Shown piece after piece: positions 55,712 through 64,000 of a stretch of 64,000 bases of DNA. The notes beneath the pieces are model-generated. The model had not been told where the DNA came from. It worked only from the letters and a program-made list of their open reading frames with translations, and made no database searches. The stretch is from NCBI GenBank assembly GCA_900319225.1, contig ONNV01000006.1:1-64000 (forward strand), read 5' to 3'. Each line of letters begins with the position of its first letter. Position 1 is the first letter of the stretch. A program made the translations under genes and the position numbers. Source of the DNA: an uncultured Prevotellaceae bacterium. GTDB taxonomy: Bacteria > Bacteroidota > Bacteroidia > Bacteroidales > Bacteroidaceae.

Positions 55712-58360
55712 TTAGAGTACCTCAAAGTCGAGTGACTGCAGGTCCTTATCGGCCGATGATGAGCCGTACAGCAGCTTGTACTTGCCGCTGAATGTTGAAA
55801 CCTCATCAATCCTCTCGTCATAGTACTGGAATGACTTGCCGGTCAGAGTGATAACGGCGTTGCCGGTCTCACCAGCCTTAAGAGTCAGACGCTGGAATCC
55901 CTGCAGGCCCTTGATAGGAGCAGCTGGGTTGTCAAGGCTCTTAACGTAAACCTGAACGATCTCAGTACCCTCACGGTCACCGGTATTGGTAACAGGGATG
56001 GTGATTGTAACGCTGCCGTTCTTCTTCATGTTAGCCTTTGAAAGGGTAGCCTGGCCATACTTATAAGAGGTGTAGCTCAGACCGTAACCGAACGGATAGA
56101 GAGGCTCACCACGGAAGTAACGGTATGTGCGGTTCTCCATTGAGTAGTCAGTGAACTCAGGCAGCTGGTCTGTTGACTTGTAGAATGTAACAGGCAGCTT
56201 GGCGCTGGGGTTGCATGTTCCGTTAAGGATCTCAGCAAGAGCCTGGGCACCGCCCTGACCGGGATACCAAGCCTGGATGAGGGCATCAAACTGATCCTCA
56301 AGTGAGCCGAATCCCATGCATGAGCCTGCGCAGTCAACAAAGATGGTGGGCTTACCGGTAGCGTGCATGGCACGGATAAGACGCTGCTGAACTGCAGGAA
56401 TCTCGATATCGGGTTTATCACCGCCCTCACCCTCCATAGAAGGAGTGATACCGCCGATGATAATGATAGCGTCAACATTCTGAGCAACCAGGCTCTTGCC
56501 CAGGTCCTCAAACTCAGCGATCTTCTGTACGCAGAACTGTGCGTTCAGACGGGCAAACTGACCGGTAGCATGAGTGTACTCAATCTTGATATCGTAGGTC
56601 TGACCCTTGCTAACCTTGAATGACTTCATCTGCTGCATGCCGCCACGGCCACCGAATCCGCCGAATCCGCCAAAACCGCCGAATCCGCCGCGACCGCCCT
56701 GGCCGCCCTTAACCTCCTCAACCAGACGTCCGTTTACAAAGAGCTTGTAACCGTTGTCTGAGCTGATGTTGTAGCTCATATCGCCGGTGAACGGAGCAAC
56801 CAGCTTACCGGTAAGACGGGCCGATATGTTATCAGTCTGATCCAGACCCTCAACAAAGTTGTAAGCGCCAAAGTTGCTGAAGTTAACCTCGGTATAGTTA
56901 CCTGTAACGGCGGGAGTGCCGCTGAAATTGGTGTTCTTGAAGAACTCGCCCTTGAATCCCTTGCCACCGTTTACATCCTGTGTGTAATAAGTGGTGTAGT
57001 ACTCGTTACGGATCTCGCAAGCGCGGTCATAGACAATCTCGGTGTTGGGGAAATACTTCCTGATACCGTCCAGCAGAGTGCGGGTGTGCTCCTCGGTGGG
57101 GCTGCCGCCGTACTCACCGTTCATCATGCTGCGGTCATCGGCGTTAGGACCTACAACAGCCAGTTTCTTGATGTTCTTGTCAAGAGGCAGGACACCGTTG
57201 TTCTTAAGCAGAACCATTGACTGGCGTGCAGCCTCAACTGCAAGCTCGTCATTCTTCTCGCTGCTAATTACATCCTCACCAAAGTTTGCCCAAGGCAGCA
57301 TCTCGGCGGGATCAAACATACCCAGCTCAAAGCGGCCCTTAAGTACGCGGCGCAGAGCTACGTCGATATCGGCCTCATTGATCTTACCCTCCTGGACAGC
57401 GCCTACGAGTGACATGAATGCCTTACCGCACTCCAGGTCTGTACCTGACAGGACAGCATCAACAGATGCGCTCTCTGCATCGGGATGAGTACCGTGCTGG
57501 TTCTTGTTATAGAAGTTGTTGATGGCGTCACAGTCAGTCAGGACGATTGCCTTGTAACCCCATTTCTCACGCAAGATATTGGTGAGCAGACGGTCGCTTG
57601 CGCAGCAGGGCTCACCCTCGTAGCGGTTGTAAGCGCACATAACCTCCTGTACGTTACCCTCCTGAACCAGAGCCTTGAAGGCGGGCAGGTAGGTCTCCCA
57701 CAGGTCACGCATTGAAACCACTGCATCATAGCGGTGACGCTGGCTCTCAGGACCGCTGTGTACTGCATAGTGCTTGGCGCAGGCATGAGTCTTGTAATAC
57801 TTCTTGTCATTACCCTGCATACCCTTTACGTTGGCAACACCCAGAACGCTCATGTGGTAAGGATCCTCACCGTAAGCCTCCTGACCGCGGCCCCAACGAG
57901 GATCACGGAAGATGTTCACGTTAGGACACCAGAATGTAAGCTCAGGATTGCCGGGTACGTAGTTGGCACCCATCTGTACATTGAAGATGTCATGATTTGA
58001 ACGGTTCCAGTTGGCACGTGCCTCATCAGAAACGGCGCTGAATACATCATAAACCAGCTGCTCATTGAATGAAGCACCCATACCGATAGGCTGCGGGAAT
58101 ACGGTGTAGCCACCCTGACGTACTCCGTGGCAAGCCTCTGACCACCAGTTGTATGACGGGATACCCAGACGGTCAACTGATACTGACTTGTTCATGATAA
58201 GTCCTATCTTCTCCTCAGGAGTAAGCAGTGACATAAGGTTATCAACACGTTTGTCAACCTTGAGGTTGGGATTCTGGAAAGGATACTCGTACTTTCCACC
58301 GCTGCAAGAGAGCATGAAAGCTGCTGCAGCCAAGGCAATTAAGCCTGAAATTCTTTTCAT
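55712..58360 (-). CDS. GH3 glycosidase lipoprotein with PA14 insert (paralogue of 31634-34264)
   Basis: 882 residues. Lipobox MLSC (Cys19) makes this one a likely outer-membrane lipoprotein, unlike the other GH3. Catalytic domain: WWSEACHGVR, CPNVNIFRDPRWGRGQEA, KHYAVHSGPES and nucleophile Asp276 in VLTDCDA. Then the alpha/beta domain (AVVGPNADD), a PA14-like insert at about 450-640 with a GGFGGFGGFGG loop, and a fibronectin III-like end (IPVTNTGDREGTEIVQVYVK). Probably acts on beta-xylosides or beta-glucosides. Different localisation of the two paralogues may split the work between surface and periplasm (inference). Confidence 0.92.
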   Translation of the reverse strand: MKRISGLIALAAAAFMLSCSGGKYEYPFQNPNLKVDKRVDNLMSLLTPEEKIGLIMNKSVSVDRLGIPSYNWWSEACHGVRQGGYTVFPQPIGMGASFNEQLVYDVFSAVSDEARANWNRSNHDIFNVQMGANYVPGNPELTFWCPNVNIFRDPRWGRGQEAYGEDPYHMSVLGVANVKGMQGNDKKYYKTHACAKHYAVHSGPESQRHRYDAVVSMRDLWETYLPAFKALVQEGNVQEVMCAYNRYEGEPCCASDRLLTNILREKWGYKAIVLTDCDAINNFYNKNQHGTHPDAESASVDAVLSGTDLECGKAFMSLVGAVQEGKINEADIDVALRRVLKGRFELGMFDPAEMLPWANFGEDVISSEKNDELAVEAARQSMVLLKNNGVLPLDKNIKKLAVVGPNADDRSMMNGEYGGSPTEEHTRTLLDGIRKYFPNTEIVYDRACEIRNEYYTTYYTQDVNGGKGFKGEFFKNTNFSGTPAVTGNYTEVNFSNFGAYNFVEGLDQTDNISARLTGKLVAPFTGDMSYNISSDNGYKLFVNGRLVEEVKGGQGGRGGFGGFGGFGGFGGRGGMQQMKSFKVSKGQTYDIKIEYTHATGQFARLNAQFCVQKIAEFEDLGKSLVAQNVDAIIIIGGITPSMEGEGGDKPDIEIPAVQQRLIRAMHATGKPTIFVDCAGSCMGFGSLEDQFDALIQAWYPGQGGAQALAEILNGTCNPSAKLPVTFYKSTDQLPEFTDYSMENRTYRYFRGEPLYPFGYGLSYTSYKYGQATLSKANMKKNGSVTITIPVTNTGDREGTEIVQVYVKSLDNPAAPIKGLQGFQRLTLKAGETGNAVITLTGKSFQYYDERIDEVSTFSGKYKLLYGSSSADKDLQSLDFEVL

Positions 58361-58445
58361 AAGTTATTAATTGTGTTTATTCGGATTTGTCCTCCTAAAA
58401 AAGTCCCGCAAGTTACTAAAAAATGTGATAATAAAGGGCTTTTTA

Positions 58446-60209
58446 TCACTCCAAATCAACAGTCCGCAAAATATAACCGTGTGAATCATCCACATAGGTC
58501 ACATCGGCACGGATACGGGTCTTTCCGGACTCAAGCCGCAGACGTCCGTCACTGGCCTGGCCGTTCACGCTCCACCTTACAGACTTGACGGGCCGGATGC
58601 ATAATGAGAGTTTCAGGTCCACCGTCTGGCCCACGCTGTAATCATCGGGCAAAAGTATGACCGGATTGTAAATGACGCCGCAACTTACGTATTCCTGATC
58701 CGGGACAGCATCCCGGCTACCCTTCACCTTGGTCCATGAACCATCCGGCTGTTTCATGCAGAAAATGAATGCATCTCCAAGTTCCGGGGTAACGGTAAGG
58801 ACATCATATTGCGTAGTAAAGTCTACCGTGGTAGGTTCAATGTCGGCCTTTAAGTTCCAACCCTCCTGCTTGATATTCCCATCCTTATCAAACAGGCAAA
58901 TCTTGAATTCATAACTTCTCTTATCAACTGAACTGGTAATGAATTCACCCACAGTGAATGTAAATCTTGAACCCACTGTCAGGCCCTTAGCATCAGTATT
59001 TGGTCTTAATCCATATCTGCCCGTCCTATTGGGCCTCAAATAGAACAGTTCCTGCTCTGTCTGTTCAATATGAACGTTATCAGGACAAATTCCTATAATA
59101 GCATCCTGATATTTATTAAAATGCAGGAGAGGATAATCGCCCAGGTCAACTGCAAAATAACCGTTGGATATTCCGCCCCACCCCCAATTAAAGTGGAGTT
59201 TACCCGTATCATCATATCCGTCACAGACAAAAGCATGTCCATCATTTGTTTCACTTTCTCCTCCATAAAAAATCACCCTATCCTCATCAATCTCCTTCTT
59301 CATGAGAGCAAGCCATTTGTCAGCATCATAATTGCTTTTATACAGCAATCTGATTGACTCCGATGAATAGGACATATTCTTTACCATTCCTTCCTTGGCA
59401 TAAACCACAAATGTGCCGGATTCTTTTGCAGAATAATCCATTACCGACATCACGCCGCAGTCATGCAACAGCTGCGCCACCTGGGTCAACTGATCCTCTG
59501 TCCAGTCCGATAAATGAGTAGGGCAGTCAGACAGCGGCATATCATCCCAGTTGTAAGTATGACTGTTTAAGGAGTATGCGGGTATATATGTGCCGCCCGG
59601 AGTCGTATAACCGCCTACCACACCCTTTCCATGAGCCGGCCACTTATTGTAACGCATGATGATAGCCGTAGCAGTAGCCACGCAACCTGCAAGAGAACGC
59701 TCATTCTCTCCTTTTGCCACCGGACATAACATATTGTACGGCTCTTCCTGGTCCCAGTTGGCCGTTTCCAGCACTTTACGCCCGGTTGCCCCATCCATTA
59801 CCGGCTGGGATTTCCATGCCGCCACCACCTGTGCCGATGCCTTATAATCAGAGTTGCGGATAACATCAACACTTCTCTCCACTCCATCAATCCACCATTC
59901 CAGATTCTCAGGCATATCCGTACTTTGGAACTGCCCGTTATCAGAATAGGCCAGAACCGGGCTGATACGGTCATCGGCCGATATAATCATCCACCCGCCG
60001 TCAGGATTGTTGAACACGTAGAAACGGGGCAAAGTCTCTTTCCCGTCCCTGGATGCAGCTCTGAGTGTAGTAGCATCATCCGCCTGGGGCTGCACGCTCA
60101 TACCCATTGCCTTCTGTGCGTATCGGGCAGCGACGTCCTGTCTTACAAACTCCGCCTTAACGCTCAATACGCAGGCCAGAGCAAACGCTAAAATGACAAT
60201 CTTTCTCAT
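58446..60209 (-). CDS. C10-family cysteine protease (streptopain/PrtT type)
   Basis: 587 residues. Signal peptide (LACVLSVKAE), a propeptide at about 20-145 (RFYVFNNPDGGWMIISADD), then the papain-like domain. Catalytic Cys176 lies in LAGCVATATAIIMRYNKWP and His325 in DGHAFVCDGYD, followed by the C10 signature HFNWGWGG at 339-346. The QEEPYNMLCP segment before the Cys is also typical. Residues about 390-587 form an extra beta-rich C-terminal region absent from streptopain. Exported protease, kept inactive by its propeptide until cleaved. Its start overlaps the stop of the upstream lipoprotein gene by 4 bases. Confidence 0.93.
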   Translation of the reverse strand: MRKIVILAFALACVLSVKAEFVRQDVAARYAQKAMGMSVQPQADDATTLRAASRDGKETLPRFYVFNNPDGGWMIISADDRISPVLAYSDNGQFQSTDMPENLEWWIDGVERSVDVIRNSDYKASAQVVAAWKSQPVMDGATGRKVLETANWDQEEPYNMLCPVAKGENERSLAGCVATATAIIMRYNKWPAHGKGVVGGYTTPGGTYIPAYSLNSHTYNWDDMPLSDCPTHLSDWTEDQLTQVAQLLHDCGVMSVMDYSAKESGTFVVYAKEGMVKNMSYSSESIRLLYKSNYDADKWLALMKKEIDEDRVIFYGGESETNDGHAFVCDGYDDTGKLHFNWGWGGISNGYFAVDLGDYPLLHFNKYQDAIIGICPDNVHIEQTEQELFYLRPNRTGRYGLRPNTDAKGLTVGSRFTFTVGEFITSSVDKRSYEFKICLFDKDGNIKQEGWNLKADIEPTTVDFTTQYDVLTVTPELGDAFIFCMKQPDGSWTKVKGSRDAVPDQEYVSCGVIYNPVILLPDDYSVGQTVDLKLSLCIRPVKSVRWSVNGQASDGRLRLESGKTRIRADVTYVDDSHGYILRTVDLE

Positions 60210-62008
60210 AACAACATCACTAATCCGTAGCCCATATCCGTAATGAACCAGGCTGTATCATCAACCACCTTAATACACTCCATAACGCCCGTCCAGGTAT
60301 ACTCTTCAAGTTTTCCCTGGCTTGACACCTTCACAATATACTCATGTCCCTCAACGGGTTTGCCCTCACAGTCACAGAGTATAATAAGATGTGACTCAAA
60401 CCTACGCACATCCATCACCTGCATATAGCGGTCACTGTAACGATACCATAACGAATACTGGTAATCAGAATCCGGTCCGTTCAATACGTAAACCGCCGTA
60501 TCAGGATCCTCAATCTCATACCACCCGTAATCCGGGCAACGCATAAGACTGCACTCATCATACTCCTTGGTGAACCCGTCCAGACAATCGCCGTCATAGA
60601 GCATAATGCAGTTGTCCAGACCTGAGCGGACGGGGAATCCTATCAGGTCACCGTGAGCTCCGGGCACAACGCTTATGTCATCAAACAAACAGCTGACCAC
60701 GCTCATCTCCTTACCGTCCTGCTCAAATACCGCCCTGTCATCATCAAAACGCTCTTTGATTGTCACGTCCCTGAACAGCATTCGCCTGTACTCAAAACGG
60801 TCCATATCAGCGTTCACAGACTCAAAAGTACCCTCCGTACAGGGCAGATTCTTGGTCTTGTCTATAGTGGCAAGACTGGTATTGAAGTATTTGATATACT
60901 GTTTCCCGTCCGATGCACGACTCATCATGCCGGTAACAGGGCCCACAACGGTATTGCCCACATCCAGTTCACAATCATCGTAGGTCCATACATGGACGGC
61001 ACGTGTGGAGTCCTCCAGAACCAATCCGAAAGTACCGTCATCCGAGTAGTCAACCGCCGTCACGGTCACCTTGTTCAGATTGGCCAGGAACTCATAATTC
61101 CGCTCATCGGCACTTATCTCCATCATCTCCTTGAGGCTGATATACCGCAAGCCCGACGGCATGGACGGGATTCCGTTCGTAGTCCACGGCAGCACGCTGG
61201 CATTAAGTTCCTTTAGGATATTCACCTCCTGGGTTGACTCCGTAATCTGTATATCCTTGAGCTTTACCACCATGCCCGGAAACTCCTGCAGGCGGCTTGA
61301 CTCATCACTTATAATGTCAAAACCTATCTTCTTGCCTGACTCAAGCGTAACCTCAAAATAGGGAGTAACCTCCTGCGGGATATACATAAAGCAGAATGCG
61401 TCATCATTACCGGGGCAACGCAAGGCGTTTATTACATCTGTCTGGGTGGTAGGCTGCAGCTGTCCGGTAACCAGGTCCAGCGTACCCACATTCATGAAAC
61501 GGCCGGCCTTGACACCTGTAATCCGCTGTCCGGTACGGTTGTCAAAAGATATGACCATGGACGTCATGGCATGCTTGGCCTGCAGGGTCACGCCCCTGTC
61601 TTTGGGACCGCCCGATGCATAAGCCGTAAGCAGGTTGGCCTTAAGGATCTTATTCATGGAACTCTGGTCCGTAGGAATAGTTACGGTCACAGACTCCTGC
61701 CCGCTATATGACTCGTCATAGGGAGAGTATGCAAAGAACCTGGCCGATTGGGTCTGGTCAAATTTCCACTTGATATCCTTCTTGGAAACTATCCTGCCGG
61801 TTGTTGACACGGTAAACTTGACGTTGTCAAGCCCCACAGGATCACCCACAAACAGTCCGAACTCAAGTTCCGTATCCATATTGGGATAACCGCCCACACC
61901 CAACATCGTGACGGTCATCGGTGACCCCCACTCAGGCCTGTTCTCCTTACATCCCCAGAACAGGAGCAGAAAAACCGCGGCAGCTATAAGAACGCTCTTG
62001 AATCTCAT
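60206..62008 (-). CDS. lipoprotein with fimbrillin-like N-terminus and OB-fold-like C-terminus
   Basis: 600 residues, lipobox FWGC (Cys20). Residues about 25-280 resemble a fimbrillin module: ARFFAYSPYDESYSG, LQAKHAMTSMVISFDNRTG and YIPQEVTPYFEVTL. The Thr-Arg-Ala site of the operon fimbrillins is missing. From about 290 there is a region like the OB-fold domains of Bacteroidota lipoproteins (YISLKEMMEISADE, TVTAVDYSDDGTFGLVLEDS, VGNTVVGPVTGMMSRASDGK), which appears twice, the second with FRDVTIKERFDDD. Translationally coupled to the C10 protease, so it may anchor, inhibit or present the enzyme; this is inference. Confidence 0.72.
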   Translation of the reverse strand: MRFKSVLIAAAVFLLLFWGCKENRPEWGSPMTVTMLGVGGYPNMDTELEFGLFVGDPVGLDNVKFTVSTTGRIVSKKDIKWKFDQTQSARFFAYSPYDESYSGQESVTVTIPTDQSSMNKILKANLLTAYASGGPKDRGVTLQAKHAMTSMVISFDNRTGQRITGVKAGRFMNVGTLDLVTGQLQPTTQTDVINALRCPGNDDAFCFMYIPQEVTPYFEVTLESGKKIGFDIISDESSRLQEFPGMVVKLKDIQITESTQEVNILKELNASVLPWTTNGIPSMPSGLRYISLKEMMEISADERNYEFLANLNKVTVTAVDYSDDGTFGLVLEDSTRAVHVWTYDDCELDVGNTVVGPVTGMMSRASDGKQYIKYFNTSLATIDKTKNLPCTEGTFESVNADMDRFEYRRMLFRDVTIKERFDDDRAVFEQDGKEMSVVSCLFDDISVVPGAHGDLIGFPVRSGLDNCIMLYDGDCLDGFTKEYDECSLMRCPDYGWYEIEDPDTAVYVLNGPDSDYQYSLWYRYSDRYMQVMDVRRFESHLIILCDCEGKPVEGHEYIVKVSSQGKLEEYTWTGVMECIKVVDDTAWFITDMGYGLVMLL

Positions 62009-62033
62009 ATAAATATCATCCTACTCGTGGAAA

Positions 62034-62041
62034 CAAAGATA
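62034..62041 (-). promoter_or_regulatory. -7 box of the lipoprotein/C10 protease operon
   Basis: Minus strand TATCTTTG matches TAnnTTTG, 26 bases before the ATG at 62008. The -33 region is a T-rich run without a clear TTTG. Confidence 0.5.
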
Positions 62042-62183
62042 CATTAAAAAAAGTAAAAAACGCCCTGCGCCTATAAACAATCATGCATAGTGTCCGTCAT
62101 TAGGTAAACAACGGAAAACACACACGTTATTTCAGTTAGCAACAAATGGATTTGAGATAACAGACAATAGTTTAGTAATTCAA

Positions 62184-62226
62184 GGACGGTGCCGCCTGAC
62201 AGAAGGTAGCACCGTCTGTCCTTTTT
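62184..62226 (+). terminator. orphan plus-strand intrinsic terminator
   Basis: GACGGTGC-C-GCCT and AGGT-A-GCACCGTC form a strong stem (loop GACAGA) followed by TGTCCTTTTT. The T run is on the plus strand, but no plus-strand gene lies upstream. On the minus strand it follows the gene at 62225-62902 and may act there as a hairpin without a T run. The remaining sequence at 62042-62183 shows no gene. Confidence 0.6.
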
Positions 62227-62902
62227 ATCTCTTTACTGAATATAATATCTCCGATGTCTCAACCTTACCCTTACGATAGGTGTCATGGCGGGCATAACCT
62301 ATGCCGGGACAGTACCAGGTATCCGTTATCACTTCACGGTGATAACCCGGGCCTGACTCATCCCTGCGTTCCTTTACCACCATGCATTTGAAAGTGCCGC
62401 CAGGCAAGGAGATGGTCTCCTCACGCAGCACCTTACGGTCATGAACGCGTACGGTATATGTCAACGGACCCACCTTGACCTTTGCAGTAACCGTGGGCAG
62501 AGTATCACCCGGCTGCATATCGTACGGAAGGGCCGAGAAATCACCAGTGCCGGTAGCATTTACCCCTACACGGGCCTTGATATAAGATGCCAATGACTCA
62601 CCCACATCTCCATGCACATTCCCCTCATCATCAACATATACGGTCTCCAGCACATCACTGTCATACAAAGGTTTACCGTTTACCTTAAGGAACCTGGATG
62701 ATGTCGTCACCTTACGCTTACCGTCTACATCCTCAACACCGGTGACAGTGAGCATATGGCGCCAACAGAACTTGCCGTCTTTAACATATTTGCGCACATA
62801 CTCCAACGTAGTACCTGCTCTGTCCGGAAAATAGCATTGCGCCTTAAGGCCACTGCAAGGAATGAAAAATATTAACAAAAAAGTTTTTATCCAAGTCCTC
62901 AT
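62225..62902 (-). CDS. exported DUF3108/TapB-like protein of unknown function
   Basis: 225 residues from the ATG at 62902. A frame extension to a TTG at 62923 overlaps the predicted -7 box and is rejected. Signal peptide IFFIPCSGLKAQ. The mature part is beta-rich and resembles DUF3108/TapB-like proteins: CYFPDRAGTTLEYVRKY at the start, VETVYVDDEGNV-like strands, and a late FKCMVVKERRD followed by DTWYCPGIGYARHDTY. No function is known. Single gene with its own promoter, divergent from the gene at 63030. Confidence 0.75.
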   Translation of the reverse strand: MRTWIKTFLLIFFIPCSGLKAQCYFPDRAGTTLEYVRKYVKDGKFCWRHMLTVTGVEDVDGKRKVTTSSRFLKVNGKPLYDSDVLETVYVDDEGNVHGDVGESLASYIKARVGVNATGTGDFSALPYDMQPGDTLPTVTAKVKVGPLTYTVRVHDRKVLREETISLPGGTFKCMVVKERRDESGPGYHREVITDTWYCPGIGYARHDTYRKGKVETSEILYSVKR

Positions 62903-62920
62903 AATAACGGTTTGATTATG

Positions 62921-62928
62921 CAAAAATA
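62921..62928 (-). promoter_or_regulatory. -7 box of the 62902 gene
   Basis: Minus strand TATTTTTG matches TAnnTTTG; predicted leader is about 12 bases. Confidence 0.5.
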
Positions 62929-62963
62929 GTTTTTTTTAGCAAACAAGCACGTGATAATATCAT

Positions 62964-62971
62964 TACTTTTG
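62964..62971 (+). promoter_or_regulatory. -7 box of the 63030 gene
   Basis: TACTTTTG matches TAnnTTTG, 58 bases before the ATG. No convincing -33 element. Confidence 0.45.
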
Positions 62972-63029
62972 TGTGAGTTTACCATCAGTGGCAAACGGCA
63001 TAATCCAAACAACTAGTAAAACGTAACCC

Positions 63030-63974
63030 ATGCAAAAATCCAAGCTATTAGGTTTTATAGCCGCGATGGTTATTGCCCAATCAGCCTGTAGCAACCTAAA
63101 AGACACTATTTCCGATATGCAGACCAGTGAACCTGTCCAGCTCATTGACAAAGGTCTTGAAATGGTCCTCTCATATAAGGAAGCAGGAGTCGCCATGAAA
63201 CAAACCGCTTCTTTTGAGCCGGCAGTTCATCAGTCCGTTCCCCCAGCCGACACAATCTGCATGTCATATTATGTAAGACAGTCTTTCCCCACCGTACAGA
63301 TAGCACAGTATGCATATCAGGAGGCTGTAGATTCACTGCCTGAGAAAGATATAAAACATATGAGGCTGGCCATGAACGGCACTGACGTCTCATATTACAT
63401 ACCCCAGTATGAGGGATCCACCAAATCCGTGGTCAGGACCTACATGAATCTTCTTTACAATACCCGCAAGCTCATGGAGGAAAACCCGTCACTGGACCAG
63501 GAGAGTCCCAACACCGGTTTCCATTTCCCCGACATATCAATCATCACACCCATTGATGATGAAAACAATTCAAACGGGACCGATGAAAACAACAACGATG
63601 ACAACGGCGATGATGACAAGAAGAGCTACGACCCTCAGTATTACGAATCCGAGGACGGTCTGCGCATAATATTCTCCTGGAACCAGTACACTATCGGCGT
63701 ACACCACTCATATGACGTACAGTTTGGCATCAGACAGAGATACGGACGGACAGACACCGTTTGTACCCAGTATCATGTAACTGACACATACAACAGCGTA
63801 CAGTACGCAGAATGGCAATACGAACTGATTGATTTCCTGGAACAGAGCAAATACCATTACATCCTTGACGGAGCCGTCATCACCTACAACGACCCTTTTG
63901 AGGTAGGCGTAAGCAAGGCCGTCATCAAGTACTATTTCCTGGATCTGCAGGACAGGCTGATCCGATTCCAGTAA
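63030..63974 (+). CDS. lipoprotein with acidic Asn/Asp linker, unknown function
   Basis: 314 residues, signal with lipobox QSAC (Cys20). Two folded parts are separated by a low-complexity linker at about 175-200 (NNSNGTDENNNDDNGDDDKK). Both parts carry a similar pattern: YYVRQSFPTVQIAQYAYQEAVDSL in the first and TQYHVTDTYNSVQYAEWQYELIDFL in the second, followed by a strand ending in VVRTYMNL or VIKYYFLDL. This suggests an internal duplication. I do not recognise the family. The gene ends 26 bases before the window edge, which holds nothing recognisable. Confidence 0.82.
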   Translation: MQKSKLLGFIAAMVIAQSACSNLKDTISDMQTSEPVQLIDKGLEMVLSYKEAGVAMKQTASFEPAVHQSVPPADTICMSYYVRQSFPTVQIAQYAYQEAVDSLPEKDIKHMRLAMNGTDVSYYIPQYEGSTKSVVRTYMNLLYNTRKLMEENPSLDQESPNTGFHFPDISIITPIDDENNSNGTDENNNDDNGDDDKKSYDPQYYESEDGLRIIFSWNQYTIGVHHSYDVQFGIRQRYGRTDTVCTQYHVTDTYNSVQYAEWQYELIDFLEQSKYHYILDGAVITYNDPFEVGVSKAVIKYYFLDLQDRLIRFQ

Positions 63975-64000
63975 CCCCTTATTTCGCAGCGCGTATCAGC

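Overview
The window comes from a Bacteroidales genome, most likely a gut or rumen member of the Bacteroidaceae/Prevotellaceae. The evidence is eleven fimbrillin-family lipoproteins, DUF5119 and DUF3575 proteins, GH3 and GH43 glycosidases, a C10 (streptopain-type) protease, anaerobic ThiH-type thiamine synthesis, and repeated TAnnTTTG (-7) promoter motifs of the kind used by the Bacteroidota sigma factor. No tRNA, rRNA, CRISPR array, integrase or transposase was seen, and no gene-free gap exceeds 300 bases.

Layout, left end. The tail of a GH43-like glycosidase (2-133) is followed by nadE (217-2145). From 24757 down to 2155 on the minus strand runs one tightly packed 22.6-kb, 13-gene fimbrial operon: a DUF3575/OmpA-like outer-membrane protein, a DUF5119 lipoprotein and eleven fimbrillin-like lipoproteins. 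Near the promoter these are single- or double-module subunits. At the distal end most carry long repeat (GLUG/beta-helix-like) extensions. All eleven have a Thr-[Arg/Lys]-[Ala/Ser] site 26-34 residues after the lipidated cysteine, which suggests protease-triggered strand-exchange assembly. Upstream of it lies a complete thiamine operon (thiS-thiE-thiG-thiC-thiF-thiH-thiE/tenI-like-thiD, 31347-24906), controlled by a TPP riboswitch followed by an intrinsic terminator.

Layout, middle. A GH3 enzyme (31634-34264) and an unknown lipoprotein (34475-35659) precede a five-gene minus-strand operon (43477-35713): a membrane HEAT-repeat protein, a processive family 2 glycosyltransferase, a TPR protein with a YaiO-like outer-membrane barrel, a DUF4838 lipoprotein and a DUF1573 lipoprotein. 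I read this as a synthase-dependent exopolysaccharide synthesis and export machine, analogous in parts but not in sequence class to Pga. guaA, a membrane LytTR regulator and a nucleoside-permease-like MFS transporter follow.

Layout, right end. From 47732 to 55426 seven plus-strand genes run almost without gaps: a second DUF3575 protein, two BamA-type barrels, a CobW-type metal GTPase with a His/Asp-rich tract, a Zur-like Fur repressor, a QueH::5-formyl-THF cyclo-ligase fusion and an EFR1-type flavodoxin/ferredoxin. A second GH3 paralogue, a C10 protease coupled to a fimbrillin/OB-fold-like lipoprotein, a DUF3108/TapB-like protein and an acidic-linker lipoprotein close the window. Two perfect long hairpins sharing the core GGGGACGGTTCT lie between genes at 45283-45356 and 53091-53164 and look like REP-type mobile repeats; the second ends two bases before the Zur-like start codon.
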